Positions 1-6,013 of a stretch of 9,494 nt of DNA are shown here, piece by piece. Source of the stretch: Gammaproteobacteria bacterium. GTDB taxonomy: Bacteria > Pseudomonadota > Gammaproteobacteria > Steroidobacterales > Steroidobacteraceae. A program made the translations under genes and the position numbers. Numbering within the stretch: the first letter of the stretch is position 1; every line of letters starts with the position of its first letter. The DNA lies in assembly GCA_003162555.1 (NCBI GenBank), contig PMNQ01000266.1, positions 3,441 to 12,934 of the forward strand. The letters are read 5' to 3'. The notes under the pieces were generated by a model. The model made no database searches. It worked only from the letters and a program-made list of their open reading frames with translations, and had not been told where the DNA came from.

Positions 1-1307
1 GCCGACCCGCCATACAGTCGCGGGACGTGGCCGAACTGGAAGACCACCTGCGCGATCAGATGGCGACACTTACCCAGGCAGGCCTTGGCGGCGACGAAGC
101 ATTCCTGATTTCGGTAAAACGCATGGGAAGTCTCGACGCGTTATCGCGCGAGTTTGCACGTGAGCACTCCGAACGACTCTGGAAGCAACTGGTCATCGCC
201 GCAGAATCGGATGATTTCTCTGGAAAGTCCGTACAGGCAGAGACGCTTGTTGTCCTCGCTCTTGCCGTTGCCGCGGCGCTGGCCATCAAGGTGCCGGCGT
301 TGTTTGGTCTCGAGTTCGGCGAACGCAACGCGCCATTCTACCTTTGCAATGCGAGCCTTTTCGTATTGCCGTTGCTTACCGGTTACTTTGCGTGGCAGCG
401 CCGACTCGACCATCGCAGCTGTGTAGGGCCCGCGCTGGCCTTTGCGGCTGCAGCAGTTTTCGCCAACATCTACCCTTTCTGGAAAGACAGCCATACACAG
501 CTGCTGACTGCCATGCATTTGCCAATCGCATTGTGGCTCGTGGTCGGCATCGCCTATGTCGGCGGCCAATGGTTCACTGGCGGCAGGCGCATGGACTTCG
601 TGAGATTCTCCGGCGAGCTTTTCATTTACTACGTGCTCATTGCGCTCGGTGGCGGCGTGCTCACGGCTTTCACCCTGATGATGTTCAAATCCATCGGGAT
701 GAACGCCGCTTGGGTCGCTCAGCAGTGGCTGATCCCGTGTGGTTCGATGGCAGCCATTATCGTCGGATCCTGGCTTGTGGAAGCGAAACAGAGCGTCATC
801 GAAAACATGGCGCCGGTGCTAACCCGCTTGTTCTCGCCGCTGTTCACCACCGTGCTGCTGGTATTTCTCGCCACCATGGCGTGGACGGGCAGCCCCATCG
901 ACGTAAAGCGCGAAGTGCTGATTGCCTTCGACCTGCTGCTGGCGCTGGTAGTGGCCCTGGTGCTTTACGCCACGTCGGCGCGCGATCGGGATGCGCCCCC
1001 CGATTGGTTCGATGCCCTGCAATTGCTGCTGGTCGTCGCCGCGCTTGTGGTGGATGCAGTGGCACTAACGGCTATCGCCGCCCGCATCTCCGAGTTTGGT
1101 TTCACGCCCAACCGAGTGGCAGCTCTCGGCGAAAACCTCATATTGCTGGTCAACCTCACGGTATCGGCGTGGTTGTATGTTCGCTTGCTGCGTCACCGCG
1201 GCTCCTTCGCCCCACTCGAGCGGTGGCAGATCGCCTACCTGCCCGTGTTTTCAGTGTGGGCGGCGTTCGTCGTGATCGTGTTTCCGCCGATGTTCAGATT
1301 CCATTGA
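1..1307 (+). CDS. Multi-pass membrane protein with N-terminal HAAS/permease-prefix-like domain, 5' partial
   Basis: The reading frame is already open at base 3 and the upstream codons fit the domain, so the true start probably lies outside the window. GTG at 27 is only the first in-frame start visible. Counting from that GTG (426 residues), residues 1-55 form a soluble helical segment with the pattern ELEDHLRDQ, then AFLISVKRMG, then SREFAREHSERLW. This resembles the HAAS/'permease prefix' domain found on membrane proteins encoded beside PadR-type regulators. About ten or eleven hydrophobic segments follow, roughly at 72-91, 104-122, 134-150, 162-180, 197-222, 235-252, 272-287, 298-316, 330-350, 370-388 and 400-420, so it should be an inner-membrane protein. 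I see no transporter or enzyme motif, and its substrate or signal is unknown. Its GC content is lower than that of the rest of the window. It ends 14 nt from the convergent peptidase gene. Confidence 0.8.
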   Translation, partial: RPAIQSRDVAELEDHLRDQMATLTQAGLGGDEAFLISVKRMGSLDALSREFAREHSERLWKQLVIAAESDDFSGKSVQAETLVVLALAVAAALAIKVPALFGLEFGERNAPFYLCNASLFVLPLLTGYFAWQRRLDHRSCVGPALAFAAAAVFANIYPFWKDSHTQLLTAMHLPIALWLVVGIAYVGGQWFTGGRRMDFVRFSGELFIYYVLIALGGGVLTAFTLMMFKSIGMNAAWVAQQWLIPCGSMAAIIVGSWLVEAKQSVIENMAPVLTRLFSPLFTTVLLVFLATMAWTGSPIDVKREVLIAFDLLLALVVALVLYATSARDRDAPPDWFDALQLLLVVAALVVDAVALTAIAARISEFGFTPNRVAALGENLILLVNLTVSAWLYVRLLRHRGSFAPLERWQIAYLPVFSVWAAFVVIVFPPMFRFH

Positions 1308-1321
1308 GGTTTGGAGCCCGA

Positions 1322-2299
1322 TCACCTGCGCCTTACACCCCGCCTCGAGAACCGATCGGTCGCCGCGACCAGCTCGCGTACATTGCCGGGCTCGAAGGCC
1401 GAATGGCCCGCATCCGGCACGATGCGCAAGTCGGCTTCCGGCCAGGCGCGATGCAGCGCCCAGGCGCTGCGCGCCGGGCAGACCACGTCATAGCGCCCCT
1501 GCACGATGACGCCGGGTATGTGCCGGATCCTGCGCACGTCGCGCAGCAGCTGGTCCTCACGCGCGAGGAAACCGCGGTTGACGAAATAATGGCACTCGAT
1601 GCGGGCGAAGGCCGCCGCGATATCCGGGTCGGCGAACTTGGCGATATCGCTGGCACCGGCGCGCAGGTAGCTGGTGGCAGCCTCCCACACCGACCAGGCG
1701 TAGGCGGCGCGCGCGCGCGTCGCTGCACTGCGTGAAGTGAGGCGGCGGTAGTAGGCGCGCATCATGTTGCCGCGCTCGCGCGCGGGGATAGGCGCGACGA
1801 ATTTTTCCCACAGGTCGGGAAACAGCGAGGCCGCGCCCAGTTCATCCTGGTAGAACCACTCGAGTTCCGAGCGGCGCAGCAGGAAAATGCCGCGCAGCAC
1901 CAGCTCCGTGACGCGCCGCGGATGACGTTGCGCGTAGGCCAGCGCCAGCGTCGAGCCCCAGGAGCCGCCGAACACCTGCCAGCGGCGGATCTGCAGGTGC
2001 TCGCGCAGCCGCTCGATGTCCTCGACGAGATCCCAGGTGGTGTTCGCGACCAGCGAGGCGTGCGGACGGCTCTTGCCGCAGCCGCGCTGGTCGAACAGCA
2101 CGATGCGGTAGCGGCGTGGGTTGAAGAAGCGGCGCATCGACGGGCTGGTGCCGCCGCCCGGGCCGCCGTGCAGGAACACCACCGGCTTGCCGCGCGGATT
2201 GCCACTTTCCTCGAAGTAGAGTTCATGCACGGGCGAGACGCGCAGGCGACCCTTGCGATAGGGCCTGATGGCCGGATAGAGCGCGGATTTCGTCTTCAT
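1322..2299 (-). CDS. pip: Proline iminopeptidase (prolyl aminopeptidase, peptidase family S33)
   Basis: This cytoplasmic alpha/beta-hydrolase of 325 residues removes N-terminal proline from peptides and so helps recycle them. The S33 signatures are all present: the oxyanion-hole motif HGGPGGG at 44-50, DQRGCGKS at 70-77, and the nucleophile elbow GGSWGS at 111-116 with Ser113 as catalytic residue. GRYD places the acid at Asp271 and DAGHS places the base at His299. Glu206 (after VW) and Glu235 (in RIEC) match the acidic residues that bind the substrate amino group in the Serratia enzyme. The length is typical of the family. The ATG at 2297-2299 overlaps the TGA of the upstream HIT gene by 4 nt, which suggests translational coupling; I see no separate promoter. 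The stop lies 14 nt from the end of the convergent membrane-protein gene, with no obvious hairpin terminator between them. Confidence 0.94.
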   Translation of the reverse strand: MKTKSALYPAIRPYRKGRLRVSPVHELYFEESGNPRGKPVVFLHGGPGGGTSPSMRRFFNPRRYRIVLFDQRGCGKSRPHASLVANTTWDLVEDIERLREHLQIRRWQVFGGSWGSTLALAYAQRHPRRVTELVLRGIFLLRRSELEWFYQDELGAASLFPDLWEKFVAPIPARERGNMMRAYYRRLTSRSAATRARAAYAWSVWEAATSYLRAGASDIAKFADPDIAAAFARIECHYFVNRGFLAREDQLLRDVRRIRHIPGVIVQGRYDVVCPARSAWALHRAWPEADLRIVPDAGHSAFEPGNVRELVAATDRFSRRGVRRR

Positions 2300-2640
2300 G
2301 TCGACACCATGGGTCCCAGTGGACGGCCGCCGAGCAGGTGCACGTGCAGGTGGTACACCTCCTGGCCGCCGTGCGCATTGCAGTTGATGATCAGCCGGTA
2401 GCCGTCCTCGGCGATGCCCTCGCGCCGCGCCAGATCGCGCGCCACCGTGTACAGGTGGCCGATGAGTGATGCGTCTTCATCGTCAATGTCATTAACCGTA
2501 GGAATAGGCTTGTTCGGCACGATCAGGATATGCACCGGGGCGCGCGGGTGGATGTCGCGAAAGGCCGTGACCCGCTCGTCCCGGTAGACCACGTCAGCTG
2601 GCAGGTCCCCGGAAATGATGCGTTCAAATAGCGTCGGCAT
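2296..2640 (-). CDS. HIT-family (HinT-like) nucleotide hydrolase/phosphoramidase
   Basis: This is a small protein (114 residues) of the histidine triad superfamily, HinT/PKCI branch. Members of that branch hydrolyse purine nucleoside phosphoramidates such as AMP-lysine and act as cytoplasmic homodimers. The N-terminal [15 protein letters not shown] segment (5-19) and the [10 protein letters not shown] strand (37-46) are characteristic. The triad is HLHVH at 97-101, preceded by GGQEVYH and followed by LLGGRPLG, and His99 is the expected nucleophile. The length fits HinT (E. coli HinT is about 119 residues). The ATG at 2638-2640 is the only good start and has only a weak Shine-Dalgarno upstream. 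It leads a two-gene unit with the proline iminopeptidase and is transcribed away from holA. The exact substrate cannot be read from sequence. A GC-poor stretch lies inside the gene near 2461-2520. Confidence 0.93.
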   Translation of the reverse strand: MPTLFERIISGDLPADVVYRDERVTAFRDIHPRAPVHILIVPNKPIPTVNDIDDEDASLIGHLYTVARDLARREGIAEDGYRLIINCNAHGGQEVYHLHVHLLGGRPLGPMVST

Positions 2641-2715
2641 GGGCGCAGCCTAGGCTTTTCCTCAGGGTCGCGGCAAGTCGCGCCCGGCACGGCACTTCAG
2701 TTACTCTGCCGGCCC
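2641..2715. promoter_or_regulatory. Divergent intergenic region between the HIT gene and holA
   Basis: These 75 nt must hold the promoters for both the minus-strand HIT-pip pair and the plus-strand holA operon, unless transcription enters from elsewhere. I can see a perfect 10-bp palindrome, AGCCTAGGCT, at 2647-2656, which lies 7 nt upstream of the HIT start codon. A TTACTCT string at 2701-2707 is weakly -10-like, but no good -35 lies at the right distance. Neither start codon has a strong Shine-Dalgarno. Calling this a promoter region is inference from gene orientation. Confidence 0.45.
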
Positions 2716-3684
2716 ATGAAGCTGAATGCCGACCGACTCGCGGGTCAACTCGCCGAACGCCTGCTGCCCGTATTCCTGGTTGCGGGTGACGAGCCGCTGC
2801 TCGCCACCGAAGCGCTGGATGCCATCCGTGCGCGCGCCCGCGCGCTGGGGTTCGATGAGCGTGAGCAGGTGTTCATCGACAAGAGCGCGGCCGTGTGGGA
2901 GAACGCCCTGGCTTCGACTCAGACACAGTCGCTGTTTGCGAGCCGGCGCATCCTCGAGATCCGCATGAGCGGCGGCAAGCCCGGCCACGGTGCCGCGACG
3001 CTGCTGAAGCTCATCGCCGCGGCCGGCGATGATCTGCTGTTGCTGATCGCCACCGGTGCGCTCGATCGCGACGCGCAGGGCGCCGAATGGGTGCAGGCGG
3101 TGCAGCAGCGCGGCGCCTGGGTCAACGCGCGCTCGGTTGATGCGGCGCAATTCCCCGACTGGATTGCCTCGCGCGCGCGGGCCGCGGGCCTTGCCTTGTC
3201 GGGCGATGCGATCTCACTGCTGGCCGCGGCGACGGAAGGGAATCTGCTGGCCGCGCACCAGGAGCTTGAAAAGCTGGTGCTGCGCTACGGGAGAGGCAAA
3301 ACCCTGGGGCTGGCGGAACTGGCCGACGCGTTCGGCGACAGTGCCCGCTACGATGTCATGCGGCTCACGCAGGCGATCGCCGAGGGCGATGCGGCGCGAT
3401 CATTGCGCATCCTGGCCGGGCTGCGCGCCGAGGGCGACGAGCCGGTGCGTGTGTTGTGGTGGCTGGTGCGCGCGCTGCGCGGCCGGCAGGGCAGGCAGGG
3501 CGGGCAGCCCATGTTGCCGATGGCGCGGCTGGTGGCGCGCGCGTCGCGCGTCGACCGGGTGGCCAAGGGCCAGAGCCATGGCGATGCCTGGGACGAGCTG
3601 GCGCTGCTGTGCGCTGAAATGTGCGGCCGGCGTACACTGCCGTTGCCGCGCTTCGCGGCGCTGTGGGAGCGTCCGCGAGCATGA
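2716..3684 (+). CDS. holA: DNA polymerase III delta subunit
   Basis: Delta is the clamp-loader subunit that opens the beta sliding clamp during loading onto primed DNA. The protein has 322 residues (E. coli HolA has 343) and aligns along its length by eye. Matching segments are GDEPLL at 24-29 (GNDPLL in E. coli), the clamp-contact-like SLFASRRILEIR at 72-83, a DDLLLLIATG strand at 105-114, and EGNLLAAHQELEKL at 174-187. Then come RSLRILAGLRAEGDEPVRVL at 228-247 and a C-terminal helical collar ending in AKGQSHGDAWDEL. Residues 256-264 are a short Gly/Gln/Arg-rich linker encoded by GGCAGG repeats. It begins the eight-gene plus-strand cluster, and its TGA overlaps the ATG of nadD by 4 nt. The leader shows no clear ribosome binding site. 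In many gammaproteobacteria lptE lies just upstream; here the neighbour is the divergent HIT gene. Confidence 0.93.
   Translation: MKLNADRLAGQLAERLLPVFLVAGDEPLLATEALDAIRARARALGFDEREQVFIDKSAAVWENALASTQTQSLFASRRILEIRMSGGKPGHGAATLLKLIAAAGDDLLLLIATGALDRDAQGAEWVQAVQQRGAWVNARSVDAAQFPDWIASRARAAGLALSGDAISLLAAATEGNLLAAHQELEKLVLRYGRGKTLGLAELADAFGDSARYDVMRLTQAIAEGDAARSLRILAGLRAEGDEPVRVLWWLVRALRGRQGRQGGQPMLPMARLVARASRVDRVAKGQSHGDAWDELALLCAEMCGRRTLPLPRFAALWERPRA
3485..3500 (+). repeat. Short GGCAGG tandem repeat inside holA
   Basis: Three overlapping GGCAGG units (starting at 3485, 3490 and 3494) encode part of the Gly/Gln/Arg-rich linker of HolA (residues 256-264). The following bases GGGCAG continue the pattern imperfectly. 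It is low-complexity coding DNA and could be prone to replication slippage. Confidence 0.5.
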
Positions 3685-4328
3685 GCGAGCCGATTGGCCT
3701 GTTCGGGGGCACGTTCGACCCGATTCACTACGGACACCTGCGCACCGCCTTCGAACTGTGGCAGCTGTTGCGGCTCGAACAGGTGCGCTTCCTGCCGGCC
3801 GGCAATCCGCCGCACCGCGAGTCTTCGCTGGCGCCGGCCGGGCTGCGGCTGTCGATGGTACGGGCCGCAGTCGCGGGCCAGGCCGCATTCGTGGTCGACG
3901 ACCGCGAGATGCGGCGGAGCGGCGCTTCCTACACCGTCGATACGTTGCTGGACGTGCGGCGTGAATATCCCGAGCGATCGCTGTGCCTGCTGCTGGGCAT
4001 GGACGCATTCCTGGGCGTGCCCCACTGGCACCGCTGGCGCGAGATCTTCGATCTTGCGCATGTCGTGGTCGCGCACCGTCCCGGCTGGAAAGCGCCGATC
4101 ACGGGACCCTTGGGCGAAGTGATGGTGGACCGGGGCACGGGAAACTTGCGCGAACTGCACGCGGCTCCGGCAGGGCGGATTTTCGTCCACGCGGTCACGC
4201 AGCTCGAGATCTCCTCGACCGACCTGCGCGCGCTGATCCAGGCTAACCGCGATCTGCGCTACCTGGTGCCCGAAGCGGTCCGCGAACTCATCATTACGTC
4301 CGGGTGCTATGCTCGGCCACAGAGGTAA
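3681..4328 (+). CDS. nadD: Nicotinate-nucleotide adenylyltransferase
   Basis: NadD converts nicotinate mononucleotide and ATP to nicotinate adenine dinucleotide, the penultimate step of NAD synthesis, in the cytoplasm. The protein has 215 residues, close to E. coli NadD (213). The nucleotidyltransferase fold opens with GLFGGTFDPIHYGHL at 6-20; His16 and His19 form the HxGH ATP-binding motif. PAGNPPH at 39-45 is the conserved substrate loop. SYTVDTL at 83-89, LLLGMDAF at 103-110, WHRWREI at 116-122 and the ISSTDLR phosphate-binding motif at 177-183 are all in the expected order. I chose ATG 3681 over in-frame starts further upstream, because it overlaps the holA stop as ATGA and sits just before the conserved strand. 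The rsfS start follows the nadD stop after 10 nt, an arrangement shared with many bacteria. Confidence 0.96.
   Translation: MSEPIGLFGGTFDPIHYGHLRTAFELWQLLRLEQVRFLPAGNPPHRESSLAPAGLRLSMVRAAVAGQAAFVVDDREMRRSGASYTVDTLLDVRREYPERSLCLLLGMDAFLGVPHWHRWREIFDLAHVVVAHRPGWKAPITGPLGEVMVDRGTGNLRELHAAPAGRIFVHAVTQLEISSTDLRALIQANRDLRYLVPEAVRELIITSGCYARPQR
4321..4326 (+). promoter_or_regulatory. Probable ribosome binding site for rsfS
   Basis: AGAGGT, followed by AA from the nadD stop codon, is the only good Shine-Dalgarno match near the start of rsfS. It lies inside the last codons of nadD and 12 nt before ATG 4339. That is a somewhat long spacing, but it supports 4339 over the in-frame ATG at 4309, which lacks a clear site. 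Confidence 0.5.
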
Positions 4329-4338
4329 TTCAGCACGC

Positions 4339-4845
4339 ATGACCACATCCCGCCGCAGCCCGCCTCCGCGCCGGCGCAAGCCCACATCCAGGCCCGGGTC
4401 CAAACCCGCCGCCAGGCCCACATCCAGGAACAAGAAAGCCGCTGCGGCGGGGCCAACCAAGAATCCGCGCAGCGGCGAACTGGTGGCGCTGGAAAAACTG
4501 GCACTCGCTGCGCTCGAGGACATGAAGGCGGTCAACATCCGCGTACTCGACGTGCGCGGCCTCACCGACATCGCCGATACCATGATCGTGGCCTCGGGCA
4601 CCTCCGACCGGCACGTGCGCGCGATCGCGGAGAACGTGGTGGTGAAGGCCAAGCAGGCCGGCCGGCGGCCAATGGGCACCGAGGGGCGCCAGGATGGCGA
4701 GTGGGTACTGATCGACCTGCAGGATGTGCTGGTGCACGTGATGCTGCCGCGGATACGCGAGTTCTACGCGCTCGAGCAGTTGTGGGAGGCGCCGCAGGTG
4801 CAGCGGCGCAGCGGCGCCGGCGTGGCGCGGAAGCGCCGCGCCTAG
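4339..4845 (+). CDS. rsfS: Ribosome silencing factor RsfS with long basic N-terminal extension
   Basis: RsfS binds ribosomal protein uL14 on the large subunit and blocks joining of the small subunit, lowering translation in stationary phase or starvation. The protein has 168 residues against 105 in E. coli. The family domain spans about 48-150: ALEDMKAVNIRVLDVRGLTD, DTMIVASGTSDRHVRAIAENVV (81-102), PMGTEG (111-116), and WVLIDLQDVLVHVM (122-135), ending in the YALEQLW helix. Residues 1-47 are an added, probably disordered segment rich in Arg, Lys, Pro, Ser and Ala (14 Arg/Lys, one acidic residue), with a repeated PTSR motif. The C-terminus is also basic (RKRR). ATG 4339 has AGAGGT upstream. 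ATG 4309 would overlap nadD by 20 nt. GTG 4483 would give a conventional-length protein without the extension, so the extension depends on start choice. Confidence 0.93.
   Translation: MTTSRRSPPPRRRKPTSRPGSKPAARPTSRNKKAAAAGPTKNPRSGELVALEKLALAALEDMKAVNIRVLDVRGLTDIADTMIVASGTSDRHVRAIAENVVVKAKQAGRRPMGTEGRQDGEWVLIDLQDVLVHVMLPRIREFYALEQLWEAPQVQRRSGAGVARKRRA
4380..4428 (+). repeat. 13-bp direct repeat in the rsfS N-terminal extension
   Basis: GCCCACATCCAGG occurs at 4380-4392 and again at 4416-4428, and a shorter CCACATCC also occurs at 4343-4350. The two copies lie 36 nt apart, so they are in frame and encode the two PTSR motifs of the basic RsfS extension. This suggests the extension grew by small duplications. 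Confidence 0.75.
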
Positions 4846-4867
4846 CCTTGCAAGCTGCCGGGACCGC

Positions 4868-5338
4868 ATGCGCCTGCGCGTGATCGCCGTCGGCACCCGC
4901 ATGGGCGAGTGGGTGCAGGCCGCTTTCGGCGACTACACGCGCCGGCTGCGCGGCGCCGACGCGCTCGAGCTGGTCGAGGTGCCGGTCGCGCGACGCAGCG
5001 GCGCCGGCGATGCCCCGCGCGCCATGGCCACCGAGGCGCAGCGTATCCTCGGCCTGCTTAAGGGCGGCGAATACGCGGTGGCGCTCGATGAGCGCGGCCG
5101 CTCGTTCACCACGCTGCAACTGGCCGACTGGCTGGCCGAGCGCCGCCAGGAGGGCGTCTCGGTCAGTTTCATCATAGGTGGCCCCGACGGCCTCGATCCG
5201 ACGGTGCTGCAGCGTGCGCAGTTGCGGTGGTCGCTCTCGGCACTGACCTTCCCGCACGCCCTGGTGCGGGTGCTGCTGGCCGAGCAGCTCTACCGAGCCT
5301 CGACGGTGCTGGCCGGCCACCCTTACCATCGCCAGTAG
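4868..5338 (+). CDS. rlmH: 23S rRNA pseudouridine(1915)-N3-methyltransferase RlmH
   Basis: RlmH is a SPOUT-class methyltransferase that uses S-adenosylmethionine to methylate pseudouridine 1915 in helix 69 of 23S rRNA on the assembled 70S ribosome. The protein has 156 residues (E. coli 155). It begins MRLRVIAVGT and carries the trefoil-knot SAM site IIGGPDGL at 102-109. The invariant SLSALTFPHALVRVLLAEQLYRA block runs from 122 and the C-terminal HPYHRQ from 151. Domain order, length and termini all match the family, and the start at 4868 gives the canonical N-terminus. It lies 22 nt after rsfS, a pairing that is very widespread in bacteria. In E. coli the next genes are mrdA/mrdB; here maf follows after 18 nt. 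Confidence 0.97.
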   Translation: MRLRVIAVGTRMGEWVQAAFGDYTRRLRGADALELVEVPVARRSGAGDAPRAMATEAQRILGLLKGGEYAVALDERGRSFTTLQLADWLAERRQEGVSVSFIIGGPDGLDPTVLQRAQLRWSLSALTFPHALVRVLLAEQLYRASTVLAGHPYHRQ

Positions 5339-5355
5339 CCCAATATCCCAATAAC
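5332..5355 (+). repeat. 8-bp tandem repeat across the rlmH-maf junction
   Basis: Three consecutive octamers, CCAGTAGC, CCAATATC and CCAATAAC, fit the consensus CCARTANC. They run from the last codons of rlmH to the base before the ATG of maf. A fourth, poorer unit may precede them at 5324-5331. The array contains the rlmH stop codon and occupies the place where a Shine-Dalgarno for maf would be expected; none is seen. Confidence 0.6.
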
Positions 5356-5356
5356 C

Positions 5357-6013
5357 ATGTCCTCGCCATCCATCACCAGCGCCAGCGGCCAGCACGCCTC
5401 GCACCAACCGCAGGCGGCGCCGGTGCTGCTGCTGGCCTCGGCCTCGCCGCGGCGTCGTGAGCTGCTGTGGCAGATCGGCGTGCCTCATGCGATCGCGATC
5501 GCCGCCATCGACGAACGGCAATTGGCAGGCGAGACGCCGGCCGAGTGCGTGGCCCGGCTGGCGCTCGCCAAGGCGCGCCGTGTGCAGCAGGGGTCGCTCC
5601 CGGTGCTGGGCGCCGATACCGCGGTGGTCGTCGATGGCGACATGCTCGGCAAGCCTGCCGATCGCGCCACAGGGCTGGCGATGCTGGCGCGGCTTGCCGG
5701 CTGCACGCATGAAGTGGTCACCGCGGTCGCGCTGGTCCACGCGCGCGGGCACGACGTGCGCCTGAGCCGGAGTGAGGTCCGGTTCCGCGCCATCGATGAG
5801 GCTGAGCGCGAGCGCTACTGGGACAGCGGCGAGGGCCGCGACAAGGCCGGCGGCTACGCGATCCAGCAGTTCGGGGCCGTTTTCATCAGCGAGCTGCGCG
5901 GCAGCTACTCCGGCGTCATGGGGCTGCCGCTGTTCGAGACCGCGGCGCTACTGGACGCCGCCGGCGTGCCGCGCTGGCAGCAGCTCGCGGCCGCGAGTAC
6001 AGGGGCGGCCTGA
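5357..6013 (+). CDS. maf: Maf-family nucleoside triphosphate pyrophosphatase, YhdE type (dTTP/UTP)
   Basis: Maf/YhdE proteins hydrolyse dTTP, UTP and modified pyrimidine nucleotides to monophosphates plus pyrophosphate, a cytoplasmic house-cleaning role; Maf has also been tied to septum control. The protein has 218 residues against about 197 in E. coli YhdE. Conserved segments are LLLASASPRRRELL at 24-37, VLGADTAVV at 83-91 with catalytic Asp87, and GKP at 98-100. The DKAGGYAIQ block (162-170) and GSYSGVMGLPLFET (182-195) also match and favour YhdE over the YceF (m7GTP) branch. The first 22 residues are not conserved. GTG 5423, directly before the conserved LLLASASPRR, is a plausible alternative start, because ATG 5357 has no visible ribosome binding site. 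The stop overlaps the rng start by one base (TGATG). The maf-rng pair is also found in E. coli and Pseudomonas. Confidence 0.93.
   Translation: MSSPSITSASGQHASHQPQAAPVLLLASASPRRRELLWQIGVPHAIAIAAIDERQLAGETPAECVARLALAKARRVQQGSLPVLGADTAVVVDGDMLGKPADRATGLAMLARLAGCTHEVVTAVALVHARGHDVRLSRSEVRFRAIDEAERERYWDSGEGRDKAGGYAIQQFGAVFISELRGSYSGVMGLPLFETAALLDAAGVPRWQQLAAASTGAA
6001..6008 (+). promoter_or_regulatory. Ribosome binding site for rng
   Basis: AGGGGCGG lies in the last codons of maf; its AGGGG core ends 7 nt before ATG 6013. It is one of the clearest Shine-Dalgarno sites in the window and fixes the start of RNase G at the one-base overlap with maf. Confidence 0.6.

Noticed and set aside
1308..1321. 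Possible bidirectional terminator between the convergent membrane protein and pip genes
   Set aside because: The 14-nt gap has no inverted repeat or T-run; any terminator would have to lie inside the coding ends, and I could not see one.
344..1735. A long open plus-strand frame running through the membrane protein and the 3' half of pip
   Set aside because: It overlaps two genes with clear domain structure, its translation is Arg/Ala/Gly/Pro/His-rich with no family resemblance, and it is explained by high GC depleting stop codons.
4309..4338. ATG 4309 as the start of rsfS
   Set aside because: It would overlap nadD by 20 nt and lacks a Shine-Dalgarno, whereas ATG 4339 has AGAGGT upstream.
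3348..4679. A 443-codon minus-strand open frame opposite holA, nadD and rsfS
   Set aside because: It is antisense to three strongly conserved genes, and its translation has no recognisable motif; long antisense frames are expected at this GC content.
4562..5752. A 396-codon minus-strand open frame opposite rsfS, rlmH and maf
   Set aside because: It is a shadow of conserved plus-strand genes, with a composition typical of antisense translation (His, Arg, Gln-rich).
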